DNA of 64,000 bases from DASZHJ01 sp963735465 (GCA_963735465.1 CAVTLA010000001.1:4030001-4094000), one strand, 5' to 3'. Shown: positions 45,682 through 54,397, numbered from the stretch's first letter. Translations and numbers: made by a program. The notes: generated from the sequence alone by a model not told the origin.

Positions 45682-46098
45682 TTAACGGGCGAGGTAGCGC
45701 ACCGGCGTCAGGATCGGAATACCGCGGAAGGGATCGAGAGCCAGTAGATCCTTGTCGCTCGTGACGATGACGTCGGCCGAGCCGTTGATCGCAAGCTCGA
45801 GAAACATGTCATCGCGGGGATCGCGGCAGGCGCGGACCCGGTAGGTGATCGGTACAATCTCGGCAATACGACCCATCAACCGGAGGAACTGCTGGCGGTC
45901 CGCAATACTGACGTAGCGATCAAATTTTGGCCGCGACAGCACGTCGGCGAGTTCCCCCAGGGTTGCCGATGACACCAGAATTCGAGCCTGTGCAGCGGCC
46001 TGCCGAAACGCTTCGGCCGGCGGAGATTTCGGCAGCAAGAGCCGACTTACCAGCGCACTCGTATCGAGGACGACGCGTTCGTCAGCGGGGGTCGGCAA
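45682..46098 (-). CDS. PIN-domain toxin (type II toxin-antitoxin)
   Basis: A 138-residue PIN ribonuclease. The acidic residues are in place: VVLDTSALVSRLL, ATLGELADVL, CRDPRDDMFLELA and VTSDKDLLAL. It belongs to the COG1569-type PIN toxins. The start is probably TTG 46098, inside the antitoxin's last codons, giving a 17-base overlap and the antitoxin-first order usual for such pairs. The base composition is less GC-rich than its surroundings, consistent with acquisition by transfer. Confidence 0.88.
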   Translation of the reverse strand: MPTPADERVVLDTSALVSRLLLPKSPPAEAFRQAAAQARILVSSATLGELADVLSRPKFDRYVSIADRQQFLRLMGRIAEIVPITYRVRACRDPRDDMFLELAINGSADVIVTSDKDLLALDPFRGIPILTPVRYLAR

Positions 46099-46333
46099 GC
46101 AGCTTGGAGAGTTTTGAAGTCGTCAGGCCGCGTTTCTTCGCGCGCGCTGCGACCCGATCGCAGAACTCGTCGAATTCGGCGAGATTGAGCGCCCGCAGCC
46201 GATCGTATTCCTGTGGCGACAGCACGACTGCGACGTCGCGCTTCTGCCGCCGGATGATGACCGGCTCCCGTTGGGCGGCGTCGAGCAACGCGGCAAGGCG
46301 CTGTTTGGCGGCGGTAGCTGATATATATCGCAT
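46082..46333 (-). CDS. Phd/YefM-type antitoxin
   Basis: An 83-residue antitoxin. The N-terminal Phd/YefM DNA-binding fold is clear (SATAAKQRLAALLDAAQREP, VIIRRQKRDVAVVLSPQEYDRL); the C-terminal part is charged and would wrap the PIN toxin. It precedes and overlaps the toxin gene. An inverted repeat 17 bases upstream is the likely operator. Confidence 0.9.
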   Translation of the reverse strand: MRYISATAAKQRLAALLDAAQREPVIIRRQKRDVAVVLSPQEYDRLRALNLAEFDEFCDRVAARAKKRGLTTSKLSKLLADPR

Positions 46334-46349
46334 TTTGATCGATCTCTAA

Positions 46350-46377
46350 TTTGTCTAATCTAGATGAAATAGACAAA
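46350..46377 (-). promoter_or_regulatory. Candidate antitoxin operator
   Basis: TTTGTCTA (46350-46357) and TAGACAAA (46370-46377) are perfect inverted 8-mers separated by 12 bases that contain TCTAGA. The site lies in an AT-rich strip 17-44 bases upstream of the antitoxin ATG, where Phd-type proteins bind to repress their own operon. Confidence 0.55.
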
Positions 46378-46414
46378 ATAATCAATCCGGGCAGTGGCGC
46401 CGCGTCCGTTGCCC

Positions 46415-47263
46415 CTACTTCTCCGTCTCCACCAGCCCCTTCACGAACCAGCGCTGCATCGCCAGCACGACGATCACCGGCGGGATCATGGCGAGGAGGG
46501 CCACCGCCATGATCAGGTTCCAGCTCGGCGCCACGTCCACGACGTTGACGAGGCGGGAGATCACCAGGACCACCGTGTAGTAGCTCTGCTTGGTGGTGAC
46601 AACGAGGGGCCAGAGATACTGGTTCCAGCCGTAGATGAACTGGATGACGAAGAGCGCCGCGATGGAGTTGCGCGAGAGCGGCAGCAGCACGTGCCAGAGA
46701 AAGCGGATCGGACCGGCGCCGTCCATGCGCGCGGCCTCGGCAAGCTCCGGCGGCACGGTGAGGAAGAACTGCCGGAAGAGGAAGGTGCCGGTGGCCGAGG
46801 CGATCAGCGGAATGATCAGGCCGGCGTAGCTGTCGAGGAGGCCGAGATCCGCCACCACCTTGTAGGTCGGCAGGATCCGCACCTCCACCGGCAGCATCAG
46901 GGTCACGAAGATCAGCCAGAAGCAGGTCATCCGCAGCGGAAAGCGGAAGTAGACGATGGCGTAGGCGGCGATGAGGGAGATCGCGATCTTGCCGACGGCG
47001 ATGCCGAGCGCCATCACCAGGCTGTTCAGCAGCATCACCGACGCCGGCGGCGCGCCGCCCGACGCGATGCCCTGGCCCAGCACCGTCGCGTAGTTCGCCC
47101 ACCCCTGATCGCCCGGCAGCAGCGGCACCCGGCCGCGCAGGAGCGTCGGGAGATCGTGGGTGGAGGCGATGAGGGTGACGAAGAGCGGGAATGCCACCAC
47201 GGCGACGCCTGCTATCAGCACCAGATGGGCTGCGACCGTGAACCAGGAGCGTTCCTCGACCAT
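46415..47263 (-). CDS. ugpE: Glycerol-3-phosphate ABC transporter permease
   Basis: A 282-residue inner-membrane permease with six helices, the same length as E. coli UgpE. The coupling motif EAARMDGAGPIRFLWHVLLPL matches the EAA loop of sugar-type permeases, and the surrounding sequence (NYATVLGQG, VEVRILPTYKVV) is UgpE-like. ATG 47263 is eight bases after the ugpA stop; the upstream part of the longest reading is shadow. No ugpC ATPase follows. Confidence 0.9.
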   Translation of the reverse strand: MVEERSWFTVAAHLVLIAGVAVVAFPLFVTLIASTHDLPTLLRGRVPLLPGDQGWANYATVLGQGIASGGAPPASVMLLNSLVMALGIAVGKIAISLIAAYAIVYFRFPLRMTCFWLIFVTLMLPVEVRILPTYKVVADLGLLDSYAGLIIPLIASATGTFLFRQFFLTVPPELAEAARMDGAGPIRFLWHVLLPLSRNSIAALFVIQFIYGWNQYLWPLVVTTKQSYYTVVLVISRLVNVVDVAPSWNLIMAVALLAMIPPVIVVLAMQRWFVKGLVETEK

Positions 47264-47271
47264 CCCGTCCC

Positions 47272-48150
47272 TCAGTAGTGCACGCGGCGCTCGACGTAGC
47301 GGAACTGCACCACGGTGAGCGCGATGACGACCAGCATGAGGATCACCGACTGCGCCGCGGAGCCGCCGAGATCGAGGGCGCGGAAGCTGTCGCTGTAGAC
47401 CTTGTAGACCATGATGTCGGTGGCCATGGCGGGGCCGCCCTTGGTCACGACGTCGATGATGCCGAAGGTGCCGAAGAAGGCGTAGACCACGTTCACCGTC
47501 AGCAGGAAGAAGCCGGTGGGCGAGAGCAGCGGAAACGCGATGCTCCAGAAGCGCCGGCCCGGACCGGCGCCGTCGAGAGCCGCCGCCTCGATGAGGGATT
47601 TCGGGATCGACTGCAGCCCCGCCAGGAAGAAGATGAAGTTGTAGCTGATCTGGTTCCACGTCGCCGCGATCACCACCAGGAGCAGCGCCTGGTTGCCGTT
47701 CTGGATGTAGTTCCAGGTGATGCCGAGCTGGCGGAGGAAATAGGTCACCTCGCCCACGGTGGGATCGAAGAGGAAGCCCCAGAGCGCGCCGCAGACCGCC
47801 GGCGCCACCGCATAGGGCCAGATCAGCAGCGTCTTATAGATGCCGGCACCGCGCACCACGTGATCCGCCATCGCCGCCAGCAGCAGCGAGAGCGCGAGGC
47901 CGAGGAAGGCGACGGCGGCGCTGAACACCGCCGTCACTTCGATCGAGTGGAGATAATTCGGATCGCGCAGCAGCCGCTCGAAATTCTCGAACCAGACGAA
48001 GCGGGAGGAGAGACCGAAGGCATCCTCCACCAGCACCGACTGGCGCAGCGCCTGCAGCGCCGGCCAGACGAAGAACACCAGCGTCACCGCGAGCTGCGGC
48101 GCCAGCAGCAGGTAGGGCGTGAGCTTGCCCGGGAAGATCGCGCGCTGCAT
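47272..48150 (-). CDS. ugpA: Glycerol-3-phosphate ABC transporter permease
   Basis: A 292-residue permease paired with UgpE. It starts with KLTPYLLLAPQLAVTLVFFVWPA, typical of UgpA, and carries the EAA loop IEAAALDGAGPGRRFWSIAFPLLSP, seen here as EAAALDGAGPGRRFW. The helices VIAATWNQISYNFIFFLAGL and the C-terminal VVQFRYVERRVHY agree with the family. It lies between ugpB (47-base gap) and ugpE. Confidence 0.92.
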   Translation of the reverse strand: MQRAIFPGKLTPYLLLAPQLAVTLVFFVWPALQALRQSVLVEDAFGLSSRFVWFENFERLLRDPNYLHSIEVTAVFSAAVAFLGLALSLLLAAMADHVVRGAGIYKTLLIWPYAVAPAVCGALWGFLFDPTVGEVTYFLRQLGITWNYIQNGNQALLLVVIAATWNQISYNFIFFLAGLQSIPKSLIEAAALDGAGPGRRFWSIAFPLLSPTGFFLLTVNVVYAFFGTFGIIDVVTKGGPAMATDIMVYKVYSDSFRALDLGGSAAQSVILMLVVIALTVVQFRYVERRVHY

Positions 48151-48197
48151 GGCCCGACGATGCCGTGCCAGCCTATGGCGCGTCGTCGACGATCACG

Positions 48198-49514
48198 TTA
48201 CTTGTTCGCCTGCTCGAACTGGCGCAGCAGCGCGTTGCCGCGGGTGACCGCCGCGTCGAGGGCCTGTTTCGGCGTCTTGCTGCCGGCCCAGACCGCCTCC
48301 AGCTCCTCGTCCTCCACGTCGCGGATCTGCACGAAGTTGCCGAGGCGCAGCCCCTTGGAATTCGCCGTCGGCGGCTTGTTGGTGAGCTCGAGGACGGCGA
48401 CGTCGCGGCCGGGGTTCTTGTCGTAGAAACCCTCTTTCTTGGTGAGCTCGTAGGCCGCCAGCGTGATCGGCACGTAGCCTGTCGATTGGTGCCAGTCCGC
48501 CTGCACCTCCGGCGAGGAGATGTAGGTGAAGAACTTGGCGACGCCGGCGTAGTGCTCTTTCGGCTTGTTGGCGAGAACCCAGAGCGTGGCGCCGCCGATG
48601 ATGGAGTTCTGCGGCGCGCCCTGGACGTCGGGCCAGTACGGCATCTTGCCGACGCCGAAATCCACCTTCGCCTGCTTGAAGCCGCCGGCAGCGCCGGAGG
48701 AGCCCAGATGCATCGGGCATTCGCCGCTGGAGAACTTGGTGTTCGGCTTGTCCTCGCGGCCGCCGTAGACGAAGGTCTTGTCCTTCTGCCAGTCGGCGAG
48801 CTGCTGGATGTGGCGCACCTGGAGCGGGCCGTTGAAGACCAGCTCGGTGTCGAGGCCGCCGAAGCCGTTCTCCTTGGTGGCGATGGGCTGGTTGTGCCAG
48901 GCACTGAAATTCTCGATCTGGATCCAGGTCTGCCAGCCCGTGGTGAAGCCGCATTGGGCGCCTGACGCCAGCAGCTTCTTGGCGTCGGCGGCCACCTCCG
49001 GCCAGGTCTTCGGCGGCACCTCCGGATCGAGCCCGGCCTTCTTGAACGCCTCCTTGTTCCAGTAGAAGACCGGCGTCGAGCTGTTGAAGGGCATCGACAG
49101 CAGCTTGCCGTCCGGCGTCGAGTAGTAGCCATAGACCGGCGGCAGGAAGGCCTTGGGGTCGAACTTCTCGCCGGTATCCGCCATCAGCTTCCAGACCGGG
49201 TAGACCGCGCCCTTGGCCGCCATCATGGTGGCGGTGCCGACCTCGAAGACCTGGACGATATCCGGCTGCTGGCCGGCGCGGAAGGCGGCGATCGCCTGGG
49301 TCAGGGTCTCGGTGTAGGTGCCCTTGTAGACCGGCACCACCTTGTATTGGCTCTGGGATTTGTTGAAGCCGTCGGCGATCTGGCCGACCTTCTCGCCGAG
49401 CTGGCCGCCCATGGCGTGCCACCACTGGATCTCCACCGGCGCGCCCTGGCCATGGGCGGTTCCCGCCAGCGCCAGCGTCAGAATCCCCGCAAGCCACGCT
49501 TTCCCCAGCGACAT
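48198..49514 (-). CDS. ugpB: Glycerol-3-phosphate-binding periplasmic protein
   Basis: A 438-residue solute-binding protein, the same length as E. coli UgpB. A signal peptide (MSLGKAWLAGILTLALAGTA, cleavage at AHG) precedes IQWWHAMGGQLGEKV, the UgpB hallmark, and later STPVFYWNKEAFKKAGLDP and TTGWQTWIQIENFSAWHN. It binds glycerol-3-phosphate or glycerophosphodiesters for uptake. ATG 49514 has GGGAGGGG upstream; the reading from 49796 is too long. A PHO box lies about 70-90 bases upstream. Confidence 0.93.
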   Translation of the reverse strand: MSLGKAWLAGILTLALAGTAHGQGAPVEIQWWHAMGGQLGEKVGQIADGFNKSQSQYKVVPVYKGTYTETLTQAIAAFRAGQQPDIVQVFEVGTATMMAAKGAVYPVWKLMADTGEKFDPKAFLPPVYGYYSTPDGKLLSMPFNSSTPVFYWNKEAFKKAGLDPEVPPKTWPEVAADAKKLLASGAQCGFTTGWQTWIQIENFSAWHNQPIATKENGFGGLDTELVFNGPLQVRHIQQLADWQKDKTFVYGGREDKPNTKFSSGECPMHLGSSGAAGGFKQAKVDFGVGKMPYWPDVQGAPQNSIIGGATLWVLANKPKEHYAGVAKFFTYISSPEVQADWHQSTGYVPITLAAYELTKKEGFYDKNPGRDVAVLELTNKPPTANSKGLRLGNFVQIRDVEDEELEAVWAGSKTPKQALDAAVTRGNALLRQFEQANK

Positions 49515-49567
49515 CAACCCCTCCCTGAATATGGGCGCCGGCGGGCCAAGCCCGCGACGCCGGCCGT

Positions 49568-49602
49568 GTTCTAGCGACCATAGCGTGAAAGTGACGTGAC
49601 AG
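49568..49602 (-). promoter_or_regulatory. PHO box and promoter of ugpBAE
   Basis: On the minus strand, CTGTCAC-gtca-CTTTCAC (49602-49585) is two 7-base repeats with a 4-base spacer, the PhoB site format. Eleven bases later comes TAGAAC (49573-49568), a fair -10 box, at the usual PhoB-promoter distance. The leader to ugpB would be about 45 bases. The site implies induction by phosphate starvation. Confidence 0.7.
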
Positions 49603-49734
49603 GGAGCGGACGGCACTCGCCCGCCTCCCGCACTGCACGCCCGAGTCGTGGCAAGAATGCCGACGTTCGCGGCAGTTGCAAAAAACTTATCCACGAATTT
49701 GTCGTGGTCTGCCCGAATTCGGTCATCCCATGGC

Positions 49735-49763
49735 TTGTGCGGGGGGCGCCCCCACGCTACAGA
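49735..49763 (+). promoter_or_regulatory. Candidate promoter of the metalloprotease gene
   Basis: TTGTGC (49735-49740) and TACAGA (49758-49763) are separated by 17 bases, an acceptable housekeeping promoter. Transcription would begin near 49770, leaving the TTG at 49787 as the first usable in-frame start. Confidence 0.45.
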
Positions 49764-49786
49764 ATCAACATGCCCGTGGTCTGCCC

Positions 49787-50515
49787 TTGAGCCCAAGTCG
49801 CTCCCTCGCCGAGGCTTTCACCACCGAGCTCGCCTTTTCGCGGGGAGCGGTGCCGATTCGCCTCCGGGTGAGCGAGCGGGCCCAGCGGGTGGCGCTCCGG
49901 ATCGACGGCCGCGGCCAGGCGGTGGAGCTGGTCCTGCCGCACCGGACCCCCCTGGTCTCCGGCCTCAAATTCCTCGACCAGAACCGGGATTGGGTGGAGG
50001 CCCGGCTCAAGGACCTGCCGCGCCGCGTGCTGTTCGCCGATGGGGTCGAGGTGCCGGTCCTGGGCGTCAAGCACCGCATCCGCCACATGAAGCGCCGGTC
50101 CGCCGACCAGAAGCCGGTCTCCCTCGAGGACGGCGAGATCCGGGTCACCGGCGATGCCGCCCATATCTCGCGCCGCGTCAGGGATTTTCTCATCGAGCGC
50201 GCCCGCCAGGAGCTCGCCCGCCGCGCCCGCTCCTTCGCCCAGAAGGTCGACCGCGAGGTGACGCGGATCAGCGTCCGCGACATGACCAGCCGCTGGGGCA
50301 GCTGCTCCAGCAACGGCAGCCTCTCCTTCTCCTGGCGCCTGATCTTCGCGCCGGAGGGGGTGCTGACCTATCTGGTGGCCCATGAGGTCTCGCACCTCGT
50401 GGTGATGAACCACGGGCCGCGCTTCTGGCGCCTGGTGGAAAACCTGGTGCCCGACGCCCGCTACCGCCAGGACTGGCTGCGCCGCCACCGCACCGAGCTC
50501 ATGCGCTTCGGCTGA
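49787..50515 (+). CDS. SprT/YgjP-like zinc metallopeptidase (DUF45)
   Basis: A protein of about 242 residues in the YgjP/DUF45 (M48-like) group. The zinc motif HExxH is in LVAHEVSHLVVMNHG, and the family block SRWGSCSSNGSLSFSWRLIFAP precedes it, read here as RWGSCSSNGSLSFSW. The N-terminal part (PIRLRVSERAQRVALRID) is also typical. The start is uncertain: TTG 49787 is downstream of a plausible promoter, while in-frame ATGs at 49676 and 49730 would add 37 or 19 unconserved residues. Substrate unknown. Confidence 0.82.
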   Translation: MSPSRSLAEAFTTELAFSRGAVPIRLRVSERAQRVALRIDGRGQAVELVLPHRTPLVSGLKFLDQNRDWVEARLKDLPRRVLFADGVEVPVLGVKHRIRHMKRRSADQKPVSLEDGEIRVTGDAAHISRRVRDFLIERARQELARRARSFAQKVDREVTRISVRDMTSRWGSCSSNGSLSFSWRLIFAPEGVLTYLVAHEVSHLVVMNHGPRFWRLVENLVPDARYRQDWLRRHRTELMRFG

Positions 50516-50546
50516 GCCGGGATTTTTCTTTCTGCCATTTCCGATC

Positions 50547-50596
50547 CTCCTCTTCCTGAGCCGACGACCGTAGGGCGTCGAGTCGAAGGACGCACT
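50547..50596. repeat. Half-copy of dispersed repeat family B
   Basis: CCTCCTCTTCCTGAGCCGACG...CGTCGAGTCGAAGGACGCA, matching the right half of the element at 52598-52709, with an inner CGACG/CGTCG hairpin. It lies between the convergent protease and AmpG-like genes. Confidence 0.65.
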
Positions 50597-51899
50597 ATCG
50601 TTGTGCTGTGCCAGCAGCCGGTGCCGCCGGGCTGACGCCGCGCCCCATCAGCCAGAGCAGCAGCAGCAGGCCGGGCGCGCCCGCCGCGGTCGTCACCAGG
50701 AAGAACGGCACCCAGTCCAGCCTGTCGGCAAGCCAGCCGCCGGAAGCCGACAGCACCGTCCGCCCCACCGCCGCCAGGGACGACAGCAGCGCGTATTGCG
50801 TGGCGGTGAAGCTCACGTTGCAGAGCCCGGAGAGATAGGCCACGAAGGCCGCCGAGCCCATGCCGCCGGTGATATTCTCGATCGCGATCGAGGCCGTGAG
50901 CATGGTGAGGTCGTGGCCGGCGAGCGTCAGCGCCACGTACATGAGATTCGATCCCGTCTGCAGCACGCCGCAGATGAGGAGGCTCGGATAGAGCCCGTAG
51001 CGCGCCACAGCGAGGCCGCCCATGGCGACGCCGGCGAGCGTCGCGAAGACGCCGAACACCTTGCTGATGCTGGCGACCTCGGGGCCGGTGAAATGCAGCG
51101 CCACATAGAGCGGATTCGCCATCACGCCGGCGAGCGCGTCGCCGAACTTGTAGAGCACGATGAATCCCAGGATCGCCGCCCAATAGGGCCGCGTCAGGAT
51201 ATCCGCGAGCGGCGCCACCACCGCCACCCGCAGCCAGCTCGCCAGACGCGCGCGCCTATCGTCACCGGCAAGCGGCGGCAGCGCCGGCGCGGCCGGCTCC
51301 GGCGTCAGCCACACCGTCACCATGCCGACGCCCATGAGGAGCGCCATCAGCGCATAGGCGACGCTCCAGCCGGTGAACGCCTGGGCATAGAGAACGCCGG
51401 CGCCCGACGCCAGGAGACCGAAGCGATAGCCCCACTGGGTTGCCGCCGCGCCGGCGCCCTGCTCCTCCGGCGTCAGCAGCTCGATGCGATAGGCGTCGAT
51501 GACGATGTCCTGGCTCGCCGAGAGAAACGCCACCACGACCGCCGCCAGCACGGTGGCGAGCGGCGCCGACCTGGGATCGGCGAAGCCCAGCGCCAGGATC
51601 GCCAGCGCCAGCAGCGCCTGGATCGCCAGCGCCCAGCTCCGCCGCCGGCCGAGCCAACCCGTCAGCAGCGGGATCGGCAGCCGGTCGATCAGCGGCGACC
51701 ACACGAACTTGAAATTATAGGAGATGCCGATGAGGGCGAAGAGGCCGATCGTCGTGCGCGAGATGCCGACCTCGGCGAGCCAGAACGACAGCGTGCCCAC
51801 GGTGAGCGGCAGCGGCAGGCCGCTGGAGAAGCCCATCAGCAGGATCGCGAGGAGGCGCGGCTCGCGATAGGCCTCGAGCGCCGCGCGCCAGGACGCCAT
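50595..51899 (-). CDS. ampG: AmpG-like MFS transporter (muropeptide permease family)
   Basis: A 434-residue protein with about 12 helices. The AmpG signature is at the N-terminus (LLAILLMGFSSGLPLPLTVGTLSFWLAE, recognised by GFSSGLPLPL), with FVWSPLIDRLPIP, ASQDIVIDAYRIELL and ENITGGMGSAAFVAYLS. AmpG imports 1,6-anhydro-muropeptides for cell-wall recycling and links to beta-lactamase induction; no ampD or ampR is nearby, so the role is by homology only. Confidence 0.88.
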   Translation of the reverse strand: MASWRAALEAYREPRLLAILLMGFSSGLPLPLTVGTLSFWLAEVGISRTTIGLFALIGISYNFKFVWSPLIDRLPIPLLTGWLGRRRSWALAIQALLALAILALGFADPRSAPLATVLAAVVVAFLSASQDIVIDAYRIELLTPEEQGAGAAATQWGYRFGLLASGAGVLYAQAFTGWSVAYALMALLMGVGMVTVWLTPEPAAPALPPLAGDDRRARLASWLRVAVVAPLADILTRPYWAAILGFIVLYKFGDALAGVMANPLYVALHFTGPEVASISKVFGVFATLAGVAMGGLAVARYGLYPSLLICGVLQTGSNLMYVALTLAGHDLTMLTASIAIENITGGMGSAAFVAYLSGLCNVSFTATQYALLSSLAAVGRTVLSASGGWLADRLDWVPFFLVTTAAGAPGLLLLLWLMGRGVSPAAPAAGTAQR

Positions 51900-51930
51900 T
51901 GCGTTAGCGCGCGCGCATCGAGGGTCCGGC

Positions 51931-52494
51931 CTAGCTCTTGTTCTTCTCCGCGTCGGATGCCACCTGCATCTTCACGATGCGGTCGGGATTGGCGACGGTG
52001 CCGTTGTGGTCGGGATCGCCCTTCTTGATCTCGTCCACGAACTCCATGCCCTTGGTCACCTGGCCGAAGATCGTGTACTTGCCGTCGAGGAACGGCGCCG
52101 GCGCGAAGCAGATGAAGAACTGGCTGTCGGCGGAATCCGGATCGTTGGTGCGCGCCATACCGAGAGTGCCGCGGATGAAATGCGCCTGGCTGAACTCGGC
52201 CTTGAGCTTCTGGCCGGAGCCGCCGGAGCCGGTGCCGAGGGGATCGCCGGTCTGCGCCATGAAGCCGGTGATGACGCGATGGAACTTGAGCCCGTCGTAG
52301 AATCCCCGCCGCGCCAATTCCTTGACCCGCGCCACCGTCGCCGGTGCCAGGTCCGGACGCAGTTCGATGACGACGCGCCCGGCGGGCACGTCGAGATAGA
52401 GGGTGTTCTCAAGATCGGCTGCGCTCACGGGACCTCCAGGGATTACTGTGAGCAGGGCGGCCATGAGCCAGATTCGACGCAGCAACGGGATCAT
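51931..52494 (-). CDS. Periplasmic cyclophilin-type peptidyl-prolyl isomerase
   Basis: A 187-residue cyclophilin with a signal peptide (IWLMAALLTVIPGGPVSAA). The catalytic motifs FHRVITGFMAQTGDP and SADSQFFICFAPAPFLDGKYTIFGQV, shortened here to DSQFFICFA and YTIFGQV, are intact; the tryptophan that binds cyclosporin is absent, as in most bacterial members. It assists folding of periplasmic proteins. ATG 52494 has GGAG upstream; longer readings lack one. Confidence 0.93.
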   Translation of the reverse strand: MIPLLRRIWLMAALLTVIPGGPVSAADLENTLYLDVPAGRVVIELRPDLAPATVARVKELARRGFYDGLKFHRVITGFMAQTGDPLGTGSGGSGQKLKAEFSQAHFIRGTLGMARTNDPDSADSQFFICFAPAPFLDGKYTIFGQVTKGMEFVDEIKKGDPDHNGTVANPDRIVKMQVASDAEKNKS

Positions 52495-52597
52495 AGAACG
52501 CTCCGCAAGGGAAGGGGTGGGCGACCTTAGCCGATCACGCCTGCGGAGCAAAGTGGTCTGAGGAGGTGAGCCCGCCCGCTGGTTGGAGCGGCATCCC

Positions 52598-52709
52598 GCG
52601 TCCTTCGACTCGTCTGCTGCGCAGACGGCTCAGGACGAGGAGCCTTTCCTTATGCCATCAACAATGGTCCTCATCCTGAGCCGGCGCGAAGCGCCGAGTC
52701 GAAGGACGC
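52598..52709. repeat. Dispersed palindromic repeat, family B
   Basis: Inverted ends GCGTCCTTCGACTCG (52598-52612) and CGAGTCGAAGGACGC (52695-52709) match perfectly. The left half holds a CGTCTGC/GCAGACG hairpin, the right half CTCATCCTGAG and CGGCGC/GCGCCG. The sequence and layout parallel the copy at 39239-39354. Confidence 0.8.
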
Positions 52710-52771
52710 ACTGTCGATATGCGGGGGAGAAAGCGCGGGCCACGGGGGCGATGCCCCGTGGCCCGGCGATG

Positions 52772-54397
52772 CTACTTGGTGTCGAGCCAGACCTCGGTCA
52801 GGTCCTGCTCGAGGTAGTGGCTGGGGGTCAGGTGCCAGCCGCGCAGCTTGGAGGAGGCGGCGACGATGCGGTTCCACCACAGGAACGGCACGGTGTTGGC
52901 CTCGTTGAGAGCGTGGCGCTCGAACTCCCGCACGATCTTGCTGCGCTGGCGCGGATCGGTGGTCACCGCCTGGCCGACGTAGAGGCTGTCGAGGAACCGG
53001 TCGGTGGAGTTCGAATAGTTGGACGGCGACAGATCCGTCGACACGTACTTCGCCAGCTGCAGGCTGGGATCGTCGATGTAGTCGGCGCCGAAATCGATCG
53101 CGGCCTCGAAGCCGTGGCTCTCCAGCTTTGCCTGCCAGTCCTTCGTATTGAGCTGCTCCTGGGTCAGCGTGACGCCGATGTCCTTCCACGCCGCGGTCAG
53201 GAACTCCGCCGCCGCTCCGTACGGGATCGGGATGTCGCGGTTGGTCAGCTTGATCTTGAGATCCTTGACGCCGGCCTCCGCAAGGAGGCGCTTCGCCTCG
53301 GCGCGGGACGCCTGGATGTCATGGGAGAAGCCCGGCAGCGCCGTCAGCTCCGCCTCCGGCGTCGCCATGGCGTAGCCCGGCCGCATCAGCCCGCCGACGA
53401 ACTTCAGGTAGGTGGTGTTGGACATGGTGTCCGCCGCCTTCCAGCGGTCGATCGCCAGCGAGAGAGCGCGGCGCACGCGGGCGTCGTCGAACGGCTTCTG
53501 CTTGGTGTTGAACACGACGAGCAGATTGAGGATCCAGGGCGTCTCGCCGATATAGACCTTGTCCCCCATGACCTCGGTGAGCTGATCGCGCTCGGTCGGG
53601 CTGACGCTGCGGAACTCCGCCATGATCGTGCCCTTCTCGAGCCCCTCGATCACTTTCTTGCCGGTCATGAAGTCGGCCTTGTAGCCGTCGAGATAGGGAC
53701 GGTCAGGCAGGAAGTACTTGTCGAACCGCTTGCCGGTCCAATGGTCGCCCTTCACGTGCTCGACGAAGGTGAAGGGGCCCGTCCCCATCACGTGGGTCTT
53801 GGGAAACTGCGGATCCTCGGCAAGTCGCGCCGCGCTGTAGATGCAGTTCCAGGGCGAGGCGAAATTCGCCAGCATCACCGCCTCGGGCCACTTGAGGTGG
53901 AATACCGCGGTCAGCGGATCGGGCGTGTCGATCGCCGAGATCGAGGAATAGTCCACCTGGCGCGCCGAGGTCACGCCCTGGGGCGGATGGGCGATCCGCT
54001 CGTAGCTCGCCTTCACGTCCGCCGATGTGAGCCGCGAGCCGTCGTGGAACTGCACGTTCGGCCTGAGCTTGAAGGTGTAGGTCAGCTTGTCCGCCGACAC
54101 GCTCCAGGACTCCGCCAGATCGCCCTTGACCTGCGGATAATTGGCACCGTCGAACTTGAGAAGCGTCGAATAGTGCGGCGACACCGGATGCAGGAACGCG
54201 AAGGAGATGTTGGCATGGCAATCGTAATTGCCGGGCTCCGCATCGACCGCGAACTCCAGGATTCCGCCATGCTTCGGCGTCGCGGCGGTCTCCGCGCGCG
54301 CCGCGCCCGCGAGCGCCAGCAGCGCCGCCAGCGTGCCGACGAGGTGCAGGAATCCCGGGGGCAGCCGGGACGCCGCGCTGCAGGTGCTGCCAATCAT
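52772..54397 (-). CDS. ABC transporter substrate-binding protein, family 5 (peptide/nickel type)
   Basis: A 541-residue periplasmic binding protein with a signal peptide (GFLHLVGTLAALLALAGAARA). The SBP_bac_5 pattern is clear: HGGILEFAVDAEPGNYDCH, YPQVKGDLAESWSVSADKLTYTF with the core DLAESW, FHDGSRLTSADVKASYERI and FDDARVRRALSLAIDR. It would bind oligopeptides or similar ligands. No permease or ATPase genes adjoin it. The ATG overlaps the stop of the upstream TAXI protein gene, so the two are coupled. Confidence 0.92.
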   Translation of the reverse strand: MIGSTCSAASRLPPGFLHLVGTLAALLALAGAARAETAATPKHGGILEFAVDAEPGNYDCHANISFAFLHPVSPHYSTLLKFDGANYPQVKGDLAESWSVSADKLTYTFKLRPNVQFHDGSRLTSADVKASYERIAHPPQGVTSARQVDYSSISAIDTPDPLTAVFHLKWPEAVMLANFASPWNCIYSAARLAEDPQFPKTHVMGTGPFTFVEHVKGDHWTGKRFDKYFLPDRPYLDGYKADFMTGKKVIEGLEKGTIMAEFRSVSPTERDQLTEVMGDKVYIGETPWILNLLVVFNTKQKPFDDARVRRALSLAIDRWKAADTMSNTTYLKFVGGLMRPGYAMATPEAELTALPGFSHDIQASRAEAKRLLAEAGVKDLKIKLTNRDIPIPYGAAAEFLTAAWKDIGVTLTQEQLNTKDWQAKLESHGFEAAIDFGADYIDDPSLQLAKYVSTDLSPSNYSNSTDRFLDSLYVGQAVTTDPRQRSKIVREFERHALNEANTVPFLWWNRIVAASSKLRGWHLTPSHYLEQDLTEVWLDTK

